NCBI RefSeq assembly: GCF_964199755.1
Contig: NC_133900.1
Span: 18,515,701 to 18,579,700 of the forward strand
DNA length: 64,000 bases
Source of the DNA: Larus michahellis
Lineage: Eukaryota; Chordata; Aves; Charadriiformes; Laridae
Direction of reading: 5' to 3'
The notes beneath the pieces were generated by a model. It was not told the origin of the DNA. It did no database searches and saw only the letters and a program-made list of their open reading frames with translations. Shown here in pieces: positions 10,247 to 23,400 of this stretch. How positions within the stretch are numbered: the first letter of the stretch is position 1; the number at the start of each line of letters is the position of its first letter. Position numbers and translations under genes: made by a program.

Positions 10247-11698
10247 CTTTGTACTTAAGCCTGAAGGAAGAAATGTTCTGAATGCCATAGGGTTTTACCG
10301 ATTCTTGCATTGCTACATGAACACCTTCCCGTATTAGGTCAAAACTACATCTGATATATATGGGTCTGGAAGTTAGTGTCAAAAATCTGTGAGCAGTTTG
10401 AAGGATAGCCCGAAATTGCTGTCAGAAGATTGGGAACTGCATGTTTCTATGTACATGTTTCCATTTACATGGTGGAAATGAGTATGTTGAAATTTACATT
10501 TATATTGGAATTTCTCAGAGAAATTAATCCCGTTCTCAGACAGCAGTTCAGTTCATTCCTCTACAAACTCTTGTGCAGATCAGCCAAACAATTTGTCTTG
10601 TCAAATGATTCAGATTAAACGGATACAACCAGCCCAAGTATGACTAGACATGTATTTTAGCCTGAAATAAAACTGATAGGTTCTTCCCCTTCCCTTCTCT
10701 TCCCTTCCCTCTTCTCTTCTTCTATCATAACATTAAAAAAAGGGGAAAAGTAGAGTAGTTTCTAGCCTAATTGACAGCAGTGAGCTAGTGAAAAGATGTT
10801 GCCTTTATTTGATAGCAGTATTCAACAGCCTCCCTCAGGTTTAGGGAACGGTGGTGCTAGCTGTACAAACAGGGAGAAAGCAAACCTTGGTCTCTAGCAG
10901 ACTTAGAGTCTTAAAAGGTGCAGAAGATGGATAGGTAAGAAATATAGCTACAATGTTGAAGTAAATAAAGAAAGGGAAGAACTGATATAACTATTAATTA
11001 TATGTTGTTGGGCTTTTTTTTTCACTTAGAGAGAGGGTAATGGAGAGTTTAATTAGAAAAAAGAAATAAGAAAAGGAAGGCAATTACTGTTACAGTCCAT
11101 CACTTCCCTCAACATGATTAACAGCTCGAATTTTGTAGGCCTTAGGGCAGAGTTGAGTCTTGAGGAAGTATTTGAAAGAGATATCATTTTTATAGATCAC
11201 ATCAGGAAAAAAATTCACACTTTTAAGTCATATCCTGCACAGATAATACAGTCAAAGAAAAATGACAGTATTAGAGATATTTATCAGTTGGAACAGTATT
11301 ACATCTGTGAATACTGTTGCCAGTAAATTTGGTATCTGCAACCTTAGGGAATACAGGATATTTAGGATAAAACCTGGTAAGGAAAGGTAAAGGCAGCTGA
11401 ATTTAGCAGGTGCAAGTAAAGATTACGTTACAACACTTTTTAAGATGACTAGTGTGGGAACAAAGAAAGCCAATCAAGCAAGATGATTGTACAAAAAAAA
11501 TAGCTTACAGGATTAAAAATTATAAGGAAGTTAATTTTAAGTATATTAAAGGAGGAGAGAACATGTAACTCTATCAGAAAGCATCCACTGAAGTGAGAAA
11601 GGTAAAATCCAGTTTGGAGAAAGGAAAGCATGAAGGACAAATTCAAGACAAGGCAGGGCAGATGTCACAGCTGAAAAGGTAAAAAGAGAATAGAGACT
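10247..11698. other. AT-rich DNA with a CT tract
   Basis: Includes a C/T-only tract at 10680-10724 (ttc, ccctt and ctt units). Otherwise unique-looking. A possible 34-nt AG...GT segment at 10880-10913 has a stop in its only long frame. No gene supported. Confidence 0.5.
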
Positions 11699-11950
11699 GA
11701 ATCACAGAATAGTTTGGTCTGGAAGGAACCTCCAAAGGTCATCTAGTCCAACCACCCTGCAATGAGCAGGGACACTGAGAGCCCCGTCCAACCTGACTTT
11801 GAATGTCTCCAGGGATGGGGCATCCTCACCTGTTCTGGGCAACCTGTTCCAGTGTTTCACCACCCTCGTAAAAAATTTCTTCCCTGTATCTAGTCTAAAT
11901 CTACTCTCTTTTAGTTTAAAACCATTACCCCTTGTCCCATCGCAATGGCC
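11699..11950 (-). mobile_element. CR1 LINE 3' fragment, minus strand
   Basis: Reads as the reverse complement of a CR1 tail. It starts with 'gaatcacagaatagtttgg' and 'aggtcatctagtccaacc', continues with 'gggcaacctgttccagtg' and ends around 'ccccttgtcccatcgcaat', which corresponds to the 'gataggacaagggg' part of the element. It belongs to the same general CR1 type as the 2.6-kb copy. It is 5'-truncated; a 73-codon frame across it is a shadow. Confidence 0.95.
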
Positions 11951-13090
11951 ACCTACGTTTTCTTTATCATCAGAGAAGGTTCTTCAGTCTTGGGTTAGGG
12001 ACAGGAGGAACTTGTACTAATGAAGTCTGAACAGAAACATGAAAACATGAGGTTTAAAGCTGAAGGAAGGCTATGCAATCGTAAAGTATATTAATCACCA
12101 CGAAGTGTTGTGCTCTCCCTGTATGGCAGGACGCTGCAGAATAGGTGAAAAATCCAGCAAAGATTACTCCAAATGTGTGAAAGATAGGAGTGTGTTTGGT
12201 TAGCCTGTTTCATTTCTCCCTTCCCTTTTCCTTTTTTTTTTCTTTTTTTTTTTTTTGAGACTGAGGGAAATTATTCACTATCTGTCCTGATGTCATGAAG
12301 GTACCTTTGTGGAAGACATTTCACTGTATATCCTCTTAGAAGGGCTGCATGCTGTGTTATTGGAAATAAGTTACCACTGCTTTCAGAGGCACAGAATGAG
12401 CTGCTAGACTGATTTCTGATGATGCACAATGGGTCTGCGTCTTACAGGGCTTCCTAATGAAAGGCAGGGCTCCTTCTTCCACTCACTGGTAGATGGCGAA
12501 AGAACAAAGGTAAACTATAGCCTGGTTGTTACAGGCTTGGTCTAACGTGTCAAATATATCTTCCAAAGTTTTCTTTGCAACACTTTTCGTTGCTTTACAT
12601 GTGCTGAAATAATGTTATGTTAATAACAGTATACATTGTTAATAGTTCCTCATCTAAATGTTGTTTGAAGAAATGATGATTATTTTAGCTGTCCTTGATG
12701 TGCCTAAGAACAACACAGTGACCTTCTTTAAAATAATTCTATGCAGTATTCTAAATACAGTTTTAAATAGAGGTATGGAGAATAGCCATTTCCTCATATC
12801 CAGAAACTAATAACACTGCTGCCATCCTCTGCTTTTCATTTATGTACACTCATCTTACACTCCTACACATCTCTCCTGCGTCTGCCTGTGCATGGTTTTG
12901 AAGAATGAAAATGGAAAAGGCTGTAATCAGTATCAAATATTATTTAATTGCCTAGAAGCAGGTAACAGTGTGTCTGTGTGGCCAGTTGCAGAAATGATGT
13001 AATTGTCTAGGAGGCTGATAACATGCAAGGCAGCTAGAGACTGCTTTCATATTCCCTCAATGGCATCCAGCTGTACTATTTGCAAAACTC
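11951..13090. other. AT-rich DNA with a poly-pyrimidine run
   Basis: Contains a C/T then T-rich tract at 12209-12257 with two long T runs split by a C. No gene or further repeat recognised. Confidence 0.5.
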
Positions 13091-13140
13091 CTGTTGTGTT
13101 TGCGTTTGCGTTTGTGTGTGAGTGTGTGTGTGTGCGCACA
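13091..13140. repeat. TG-rich microsatellite
   Basis: Starts with three imperfect tgcgttt-like units and becomes a (TG)n run broken by one A, ending in GCGCAC. Alternating purine-pyrimidine DNA of this kind can adopt Z-form. Confidence 0.9.
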
Positions 13141-13398
13141 GCTGGTTAGCAAAGAGCGCAGACTGTTATGTATATGTAAAAAAAGAGTAATCTAATCTCA
13201 GTTCAGAAGATGTTTCTTCATCTCGCTAAACGAGAAAACAATTCACCAGTCTTGGCAGAGCTGTTTCAAGCTATCCTAGAACGGCATAACGGAATCATGA
13301 GAAAATGTAACCCAGATCCAGAGTCCAGAAGCGTATAAAATAGCATGTACAGTACCTGCCTCTGCTGACTCCCTTGTTTGCCTGAGAACTGTAATTGT

Positions 13399-13414
13399 AC
13401 ACACACACACACAC
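13399..13414. repeat. (AC)8 microsatellite
   Basis: Eight AC units. It lies about 260 bp from the TG-rich array in the opposite orientation, so the two tracts are mutually complementary on one strand. Confidence 0.9.
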
Positions 13415-16400
13415 TGTCCTCCCGCTGTTTATCTCGGAAGCTGAAAGAGAACTGTTAATGTGCAATACCTTATCATAAGAAAATGATAAAGAAATCTCAC
13501 TTTTGGCTGAAATATATCCTCATGAAAACTATTCAGCCTTAGTTCAACCTAATCTCTGCAAAAGATTACCAGTGAGAGATTTCTAGTGCCAGTGCAACTT
13601 AAAGTGCACACAAAGATGCAATTTTTGTGGGAAAAATGTAAGGTTCGTCTTTTATTTTTTTATTTTTAGTCTGGGTTCAGTAAGAGATGGAAACGGCGAT
13701 TGCTGATACATAGTTACTCACCTTTCCAGTAGATGGTAGTACAGATGTGCTTAAAAGAATATTACATTTGGGACTGAAACAAACAGTATGTAGACATTTT
13801 CAAATACTGAATAAGGAGGAATTTTTAGCTCTGTCAGTTCTTAAAACTAAGTCATGTGAAACTGCCGTTGGGGAAAAAATGAACATCGGGACCTTTTTTA
13901 TTCTAGCCACTGATCTTTAGCAAGCTACTGAAAGTTTTATTTTGATAGAAAACTTGGTTGAAATGCAAATACTCATAACTGCAACACAGGGATCTCTATA
14001 AACCAGTAACACTCCGATATATGTAGCGTTGTATAATCTGAGTGGTGGTCCGTGGTAGTCCCACTGAATGCAAAAGCCTATGGCTGTATTAGTCTGTATT
14101 CTAAGATGCGTGTATTCATTTTTTTTAACCAGGCTTGACTACTTAGCAATATTGGTAGAGACAGAGGTAACAATCCTTTGTGTGACCAGCTTTACAGATT
14201 TTCCCTCACAGATTTGTTACGCCTGTATGTGCTGATTTTATCAGCAATAACTAAACATGCATATGATAACAAACACAGTTCATTAATGTTCTAAATATAA
14301 TAAAAAATGTAAGCTGTATAAATTGGAGATATTTCTTTAAATAACAATTTAACTTATAAGCTTTCTAATTTTTTAAATTTTTTTTACAGTATTGTAACTG
14401 TAACTCTGACAAAATGTACTCTGACAAAACAGCTGAAGGAAAGGAAGTGGATTACAATTTATCTGATAACCAAAAGTCAGAATTTATTGAGGCCATTTTA
14501 ATTATGACTTAAATTTAAAAAAACAGATGTCAAAAGATTGCCAGTTATTTAGCACATAAATTTCTAAATTTTTTCTGATGGGGAATATTAACATATGGTC
14601 TTTTAATAGCTATAGAATATTTTCATAAATCGCATGTAGACGTAAGTTCCTTGGGATGTTTTCTGACATTAATAGTTGCTACTAGTTCATTTCAGAGTTA
14701 CGCACACGTTAGTGGATACACTAAAGCTTGTTTGGAATAAATCTCCATGAACTTGCTGAAGATTGATTACCAGCAACAGCTGACGTTAGTCAATACTGCA
14801 GCCATATTACCTTTGAAGCTCTACAGCATTAACATAAAACCCTAATTAAGGATAGATGTAAATATAAGACTTGCAAGAGAGATAGGAAGGAGTATAAAAA
14901 CATTAATTACCTGTTTTATTACTGTTGTCTGATGTATTGTAATGGTTGCCACTGAGGAGACTCCTGTGTGGGATTTACATGAGGGAAAAGCCGGTGGTTC
15001 ATTTTAAATGACACACTCAAAGAATCAAGATTGGTGGCAAGGCAAAAGGGGAGCAATTACGTGGAAGACCACGGATGCTGCTCCCATCATCTGTTTCCAG
15101 CAAAAGTAGTAGAGATACGGCAATAAGAGCAACTACCTTCTGGATGATGTCAAAAGAGAAATTGTCTTGACAAATGAGGGAGATTTTAAATGGGAGTTTT
15201 CTCTGACCTACAATACAAGGAAAGGTTATGCTAATATGTTACGGCACAGGCCTTTACTAATGGCTGAGCTATAGACAAGGCAGTGTAGCTGTAGATGAGA
15301 GTCAGGTTTTTGTACTTCTCTCTCCCTGAGTGACTGAGAAACACTCATTATCCTGTCCTAGGTTATCCTATTATAAATGCTCTTAGCTTATTATAAATGT
15401 TCTCTGATATAAATGTTGCAAACGGTGATCTTGGAGAAGAAAGTGTGAAGTTAGCATCTGGCACAAAGAGGACAAACTACTTCTGTTTTAAAATTAAGGA
15501 CAGGAATTGTCTTGTTAGAGGCACATTCTGTTCTCGTGAACAGTCATCTATCAATCTATGCAACTGCTATAAATCTGTGTTTTCCCCACAATACATATTT
15601 TTCTGATTAAAGCCAAATTTGGCCCTGAATTATTCTACATGCACTTTTCCCCATGAAGAGTGAACTGAAAAAATATTAATCTTTTTAAAGCACCTTGAAG
15701 CCCATTTCTCTTTTCAACTAATGAACTATGTAAAGGAGCCTTAGTTGCCTCAGGGAAGCTTGTCAAACCCATCACAAGGAGCCTTTATAAAGCCTAAAGG
15801 ACATGTATCATAATGTATAAAATTTGTCATAGCATATCATTATTACCTTTTGGGAGGCTTGTTACAACAATTACGGATGATTAAGCCATATTTAAAGAAA
15901 AAAAAGGCAATTCCACGACCAACAGAACAAAGGAAACTAAGTTTCCCATGTTTTGGATGCTTTTTTTTGTTGTCTGGTTTAGAGTGATAGAAAAATTAAA
16001 TCTTCATTAAAGCTTTTCCTGCCATAAAGGTGTTTATAGGAGCCTTCTCCAGGGAGGATTCTTTGGTGTCCAGTATTGCATTTATGCAAGATCATGCAGC
16101 TTCCCTCTGTAGGTTGTCTATGGCTACAAAACTCAAACCCATGTAATTATTTCTGAGACTCTACCTTCCACCAAATCTGGCTGCAATGAACCGTGCAGGA
16201 ATTATCAGCAGTTATTGGGGGATGTGGGAGGCACACAGACGGGCACAGAGATGCCTTTGGAAAGGTACATAATTACAGTCTGATGACAACAGTGGGGAAC
16301 GAGGCTGAAAAAGGTACTGACATTCAACCTTCCCTATATTTTTACTGTCCTGAGTGTTTCCTCTCTCACTTATTTTCATTTCAGACTGAAAACCAGCATG

Positions 16401-17144
16401 AGCATGATTATGTAGAGGAATGCATGTAGCTCTCACCTGGCGGAACGATGGGAAGGAGAGTTTGGCCCAAGGGACAAACCCAGACTCGCCACATTACTGC
16501 AGTATCGAATGCAAGCCTGCCCTTTTCCCTGGTCTCCACAACTCTTGTACAGTAAGTAGTCCCCGTCTCAACAGGAAGAGGTAAGTGAGCCTTGGGCAGA
16601 CTCGGGAAAGATGAGATTTGAAATCTTTGTCATGAGGAGGGAACAGCACTCTGGTCCTTAACTGCTCAGCTAATGCGTAAAAAGCCTATTAGTTTTATAT
16701 CCTGCAGCCAGCCTCACTCAGTATGCTGACTGTTTTGAATCTCCAACAGAAATGCTTAACTGTCCCTCTGCACTGTAGGTTTCCTTTTGTGTTTTTTGTT
16801 GTTATTGTTTTTTAATTGTAGCTAAGCCTAAGATAAATTTGATGCCTGTGTACAGTGTGTTTTGGAGCACCAGGCAGCAATCTCTAAACCCATCGTGACG
16901 AAACCAGTGGCAATAAAGCTCATCAGCTCAGCCATAATAAGCTGAGACAAAGTACTGCACTAATAGAGCTCTGATGCGTTCAAGACAAACAGTCGCTATT
17001 GCACAGGAATGCGCTGCACTGCACCATGTGGAAGATATTCATACTAGTTTGCATAACCTTGCATTTCTAGGAGGATTTCACAAACTTACCTTACTCAGCA
17101 CCATCAGTGACGAGATTGGTAACAATAGGTATCACTTTGACTAG
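13415..17144. other. AT-rich DNA, no gene supported
   Basis: About 3.7 kb without recognisable gene or transposon. A 28-nt AG...GT segment at 16553-16580 has a good pyrimidine tract and a consensus donor (GAG then gtaagtg) but is too short to interpret. Small frames at 15397-15606 and 16193-16429 have no domain I know. Confidence 0.5.
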
Positions 17145-17262
17145 CAGAATCATAGAATAATAGTCTTCATGGTTGGAAAGGACCTTTGAGATCATCGAGT
17201 ACAACCAACCAACCTACAATCTCTGCCACTAGAGCATGCCCTGAAGTGTCAAATCTAGACAT
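17145..17262 (-). mobile_element. CR1 LINE 3' fragment of another subfamily
   Basis: Begins with 'agaatcatagaataatagtc', then 'ggttggaaaggacctttgag' and 'atcatcgagtacaacc', the reverse complement of a CR1 3' end. The following segment ('gagcatgccctgaagtgtc') fits the CR1 type whose tail differs from that of the 2.6-kb and 11.7-kb copies. The copy ends inside the inverted repeat at 17231-17285. Confidence 0.85.
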
Positions 17263-17285
17263 TTTGACACTTCAGGGCATGCTCT
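17231..17285. repeat. perfect 23-bp inverted repeat (fold-back)
   Basis: Left arm 17231-17253 and right arm 17263-17285 are exact reverse complements over 23 bases (agagcatgccctgaagtgtc plus three bases), separated by nine bases (tctagacat). The left arm is CR1-derived. The right arm copies it in reverse where the CR1 should continue, so it probably arose by template switching during replication or by reverse transcription folding back. Confidence 0.95.
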
Positions 17286-20200
17286 GAAGAAGATATAAGT
17301 ACCACCATTGCCAGTGGAGACCTTTGAGCCAGCTCGCAGATTCTTGTGCAGTCTGGCTAAACTTTGGCTAACCAGCCAAACTGAAACAAATTTCAACTTG
17401 CATTTTAAATATTACTTGGAATTTTTTTTTAATGAAATAGAATTAACACAGAGTCTTGCTAAAATTCTAATCACAGTCAGTAACCCGATAACGTATATAA
17501 ATGTTGCTATATAAGCTTCCAGAGTGAAACTTTGAAGAAGACTAGGTTGTCTAGAAATTGTCAGTGTGAATTAATTCTACCTAATAGACACTACAGTTAT
17601 CTTCTGATATAATTATAGGCCATGTTTTTAACTCTGCCAATTTTTTTGATCTTCAGGAATAACCACACCAGCTAGCAATCTCTAATACAATAGAACAGCA
17701 AGTATACAAGCCATCTATCACAAAGACAATATTTTTTAAAGTGTTTATGCAAAACAAATCGCTGCTCTGCTCCATCTTTTGTACCTTTTTGTAATGAAAA
17801 CCACCGCCTTAAGTTATTTTCTTAAATCACTTCTTTTATTATCCGTGTTTTATGCCAAATTTCCTTTTTTGTGATAGCTATTTATCATAGCAAAAGCAAA
17901 ACAGAAACATACTTCAATGTGGGAGTTTTATTTTTATAGTAGGAGGCTTTAGTGGAGATGGGATTGATACATCAAAGTCTTATCCCATGATAACAGATGT
18001 ATTTAAATATTTACCTTCATTTTTGTCCTTTACAGTTAATACAATATTTCCCTAACATAAGCTGTTAAATGTATTTTCCTCTTTTTTATTCTTATTAAAA
18101 TTGCGATTTGAAGATATATTCCTAAAGCTGTGAATAGTTATTAGCATTTCTTTAAAGGCTTCAATATTTGAATGGCCAAATTCCAGCTTGAGTAATTACA
18201 TTCTGCCTACTTAAATTCCCCACACAGTTTCAATTAGATAAGTTATTCTTCTACTCTTTATGTCCTAAAACTGTTCTGCAGCATTGCTGCCACCATTAAA
18301 CAGCTGCTGAATTTTGCCCCAGAGGTGACTGAACTGATCCCTATATACAAAACACAATATCTAAAACAAACTGAATTGTTGCTGGATGGAAGTTGGTAAA
18401 TATAAGTTTTATGATGGCTAAGTATTATTTTTGAATGCCCGTGTTTATGCTCATTCTAAGGGTAACGATAATGAAACCTTTCCCACAGTGTCCCATTAAC
18501 AGCGCTCTAGAAAAAACAGGAGGACTTGTCTTCCCTACATGTTCAGAGCATTTCCAGGGACTATCATCAAGAATAGTGCCCTCAAATTGTAGGCGCGTTG
18601 CCACACGGGTATAGGAATGACCCCACCAAAGAGATAAAAGAACTGTAGGCTAGATTTTATAGATACTTAGGCACTCAAAGCCTCAGAAAGGAAGCCAGTA
18701 TCTATGTCAGGCACACTGTGGAGGACTCTTCCCCATATGCTTTTGGAAACCCTGCTAGGGCTTTTAAAAGGAAATACAACCCCAAATATCTTTAAAAGAC
18801 TTTCCCCATATACTATGACCTCAGCCTGAAACTATCCGGTTGCACAGAATTTTGCTTTACCAAGCAAATCCATTTCTCTCTCCTGTTGTTAAACCTGTGA
18901 GATTCTCTTCCTTGAAGAAATAGCTAAGAAAGGATCTGAAGTAGCAAAGGGCACTACCTGCATCATTTAAGAACACCTTTAGTGTGGTCCCAGGCTGGCA
19001 GTGTGCAATGCATTAAAGATTTTTTTCATATCCAGACTTATATTTCTGCTCTTTACAGGAGACCTCTTCAGATTACAGTGGTTGCTGTAACTTCACGGTA
19101 ATCTGATGCTGCTGGGAGGTTGTGTGGGAAATCCCTGTGTAACAGCACATCAATAATTAAGCCAAATTCCAGAACACGCTTTTGGATTTAGGCCTTTGGA
19201 AATGAAATCCTCCCTCCTCCTTTCATAAAAGATTTCTGTAGATAAGTCTTCAAATAGGCTGAGGACAGGTAGGCCCCAGGCTTATATATAAACTGAAATT
19301 ATTTCTGGGGTCAATTAAAAATGCAGGTTTAAATATAGAACCTGTGAAAGTTGAAGGAATGCTTAAACATTTATAAATTTGAATGCTGGTGTGGCTGAAG
19401 GAGGCCTTTTCTTATTTTCCTTCTTCATGTTTCCTGGAGTAGGTGACGTATACTTGGCGAGGATATACCTCGGAACAGGCATTTCTCTGTTTCTTTTTTT
19501 TTTTTGGTATTCTCTCTTGCAGAAGACAACCTGCTCTCTAGGAGAAAGATAAATACTTTTCTTGTCTGCAGTATTTCTTTTTCTTGGGGGGATATAAAGC
19601 TTTTCTCTTTCCTTGATGAACTGATGAGGTTTAGGGCATCACCTAAAAGAGATTCTGCACTTTGAGATTTCTGCTCTTCTTTTTTTGTCTTTTTCTTCTG
19701 AATTCTGTTTTTTTTCCTAATCTTCAGTCTTCATCCGCATACTTTCCATATCTCTGAATCCTCCCTCCATACAGTACAATCTTTTTCTATATATTCTATT
19801 TCAGATAGTGAATCTCTTCTCTTGCTTATCCATCCCCATTCTGTGTCCATTTCGGTTCTTTCTCAGCTCCAGGCTTTTCCTTGCCACAGTGTTAGGGGGA
19901 AAATGCTGGCTACCAATCTCTCTGATTATATTGAGCTGCACTTCAGGATACAGAGCGGAGCTTGAACATTACTTGCTGCCTTCTGCTTGTGCTGAAGAGC
20001 TGAGACAAATGAGGCAACAGTCCTCAATCCTGGGTAGCTGCTAAACTGTTCTTCACAACACTATCTAAAACATGGATGTTGAGAATGGCGTTGCGGAAAA
20101 TGTCCGGGCTACAGAGTCTTAGTGCAACATAAGAACCGGGAGCAATTAAAACCAAGTAAGGACACAGCAGTTTAGGAATCGGCACAATATTCTACTTTTA

Positions 20201-20387
20201 GTGCAAATCCACAACAAAACTAGTAGTTCCCTAGGACTATGTCAATTATCAAAGATCAACATTTTAAATAAAACTCTTAACCAAAGCATACCAGGATTCC
20301 TCTTAAAAGTCAAGGTTGCCAGAATATTTGTGTAGAGTCTGTCTCTCCTAATAAAATTCCTCATGGCTTCTTACCATTAGCACTCAC
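17286..20387. other. AT-rich DNA with a pyrimidine-rich segment
   Basis: Roughly 3.1 kb. The part 19485-19870 is rich in T and C with several acceptor-like ends (ttgcag, ctgcag, tttcag). A 79-codon frame that follows the AG at 19804-19805 has no convincing donor. No gene or transposon recognised. Confidence 0.45.
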
Positions 20388-20422
20388 CAGAGGAAGAGCA
20401 CAGACAGTGTTAAACGTCCCAT
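20388..20422 (-). other. candidate first coding exon with signal-peptide start
   Basis: On the minus strand an ATG at 20422-20420 sits in a strong translation-start context (GCCGCACCATGG). It opens 11 codons, MGRLTLSVLFL, then TG directly before a consensus donor (gtgagtg). The hydrophobic stretch is typical of the start of a secretory signal peptide. An upstream ATG in another frame (MRHMGLMLSVFVAAAPWDV, then stop) would have to be bypassed. The phase left (two bases) fits the candidate exon at 9628-9703. No TATA box or CpG island is next to it. A chance match is possible. Confidence 0.2.
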
Positions 20423-23400
20423 GGTGCGGCTGCCACAAAGACTGACAGCATCAGTCCCATGTGCCTCATCTTCTGTCCTCCAAGAAAAGCTCTCCCGTGG
20501 ACGTGGGCTTTACTCAAAACAGCAGCGCTTTTCAACATTTGTTAACTAAATTTTTTAATTTCCAAGAAAACATGCTCAAATTTTTCAAATTTCCCTAACA
20601 AAAAAACACCCGACACCTCATTTCCATAGTGCAGCCGCTGTTGTTAAGAAAAAGAACATTTTCTTTGTCTATAAGGAAGAAAACATAGTAAAAGGATACT
20701 AAAGGATTCTCATTCTTTATAATTTTAATTAAAAATTATATATGCATATATAAAAATTATAAAAATATTTATAATTCTTTATTTATAAAGACTTCTCATT
20801 CACTAAAGAATGCTCATTTTTGTGAACTGGCCCACCGTGTATCACGTTTCTTAAAACATGACCAAACTAACAGCCATACAGGTTAGTCAGCTGATAAAAA
20901 ATAATGCTCTCATAGAAAGGTCTTATTTTTTAGACAGACTTCCTTATAGAGCATATCTGCTCAAGATGATTTTGGAATGGAAATTTTCACAAAGCAGGGT
21001 ATGGAAACTATTCAGACATTTTTCTTGTCCTCCAAATTTTCACTGTACTTAAGTTAGTTACATATAATTATAAACAGTTTCACTGTACTTTCTTCTAATT
21101 AGTATAATAACTGCAATAACTGTAAGGCCAGGATTTCAAAGAAAATACAGAAGACAAACTGAAAAACCTGTACTTTTTCATGTGTTAAGGTAGACACTAA
21201 AATGCATTAGTCATTATTGAAGACTGAATAATTATATTTGCATTTTATATTCAATTTGATTTTTAAAAATGATACTACTTCAGCACATTTACCATATATT
21301 ACTTAAGAAGCTATTATCTAAAGTTTGAAATAATAGAGAAGACTCTGGATCTCTCTCTATGTATAATTTGCCAATGTATTCCCCCTTTTTCTAAAAGCCT
21401 ACAAAAGAAAGCTTTTCCAATTAGAGATTAAATGGAGAATAGTATTTTCCTCATGATTGCAAGAAGAAGAAAGGAAGTTTTAATTTTTAAAGAAACTGAT
21501 CCACAATCTGATATAGTTTATATATTTACTTATATTTTAATTAATGATTCTTGAAATGTGTCAGAGATATAAGAATATGTGCATTGTTACTATTGATGTA
21601 TTTCCACCATATATCCATTGATAAGAGCAGTACAGTATTGCATACAAGCACATCACTGAATGTTAAAAGTAAACAAAACTACAAAGTTTAATATTCTGAG
21701 TTTTGGTCATGGTATTGAAGGTTACGCTGACTTGATGCTTCTCAGTGTATTTCCTACATTTAAAATACAATTTGATTTTTGAACTCAGATTTTTTTATGC
21801 ACACAAATGTTATCATATTGATAATAAGAAATATGCAATTATTGCTGAAGTACTGAGTCACAAAACAAATAAAATTTGCCTTTGTTTCGTTGATTGGTTC
21901 TAACTTTACGAGCAATGTTAGGAATGACCACGGTTGAAAGAACCCTAAATATTTCTTGAACAGGGCCCTACCGATGTTATTCGGGGTGAGGTTGAAATTG
22001 TCGTTGCAGTTGTTCACTGCTGTGTTCCCTATAGTTTTCTACCGTGGCATATTCTTTCTATCATACAATATTTGTTTTTTGACAGATCACTGTAACATAA
22101 TCCGAACACAGGATTGCTTTAACCTTCTTATTGCCCAGTCAAACATGAACTCACTGCAGGGAGTCATTGCGTGACATACCGTAGGGAAGCACATACAATG
22201 GAATGTAATAATGGACAAATTAAATACTTCCTTTACTTAGACGTTTTGGGATTACCATTTTCTAATTAAGATTTATATGTTGGTATATATGTACATGTAC
22301 GCACACAGAGAGATATATAGAGAGAGCTATGTATATGCGCCACCAGTTCTCCCTCACAAGTAGGTCTGGGAGTGAATGAAATACAAGGACCTAAGTCTGA
22401 AATGCTTCAAAATTTAAACAAAGCTCAGACTTTGATCTTGATTGTGACTGTTACTGCCAGCACAGAATCGGTGATGAGGAATCTATCGCTTGCAGTTTGC
22501 ACCTTCACAAGAACCCTTGCTTGCTTATTTTCATCAAGCGTCTCTCTAGTTTCACTCCCCAAACACACGGCAACTGCTTATTTACCATAATGGAAAATAC
22601 TACAAGACGATTACTGACCTGTATGCTTAGTTACCTATTTTTGGATTGATATTATTAATTAATAAGCTTATGACATACTTTTGGCCTACAAAACATTGGT
22701 CATTATTTAGGTGGCCAGTAGGTATCATGATGATAAGCTTAGTTTCGCTGCGTCATTGTGATCCTTTACAATACTTATAGACACAGACCTAGATAATCTC
22801 TTCTGAATTTACTCACTTAGTCTGGTGGCGCCCTCAAATCCATATGGGAAGATTCGAAAGTGATATGATAGGATAAACAGGAAAATGTCATTACAGCAAG
22901 AGTCAAGCCTAAGCTATAAATGGGAAATCTAAGCTTCTTTTAAGTATGGGGTTTCTGGTTGGCAGTTCTCCAGTACTGGACAGTTATATCCATGTTTAGC
23001 ATTTTGCTTACAGTCATCTTGTAATTAAGTTATATCAATGCCATCTCATGCAAATTGTTTATATAAGAAAGAAGCCATTCAAATGCGTTGTGTATCCATA
23101 TATATATGAATTTCAAAATCAGTTACGATAATCATGTCACATTAAGTAGCATAAGGTGACAGAAGGTTCAAGTGGGAGGCTTTGGCAGTTTTAGCAGACA
23201 TCCTTAAATCAACAACATAAATTTTAATATAGTAATTGTATTACACCAAATGGATATGTTAACAGGATACTGCTTCCAGACTATTTACAGAGAACGCAAG
23301 AGAGAAGTAAAGTAATATAAATACATTCCTATTCTTTCTAACCTCTTTGTTTTTTAAATCTTCTGCAAACAATCCAGACCAAACAAATCTTTGTTTTCAT

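Noticed and set aside
11799..12020. 73-codon plus-strand frame
   Set aside because: It is the antisense of the minus-strand CR1 tail.
13732..13759. 28-nt minus-strand AG...GT segment
   Set aside because: All three frames are open, so the sequence gives no coding signal; probably chance.
16553..16580. 28-nt plus-strand AG...GT segment with a consensus donor
   Set aside because: Too short to separate from a chance pseudo-exon.
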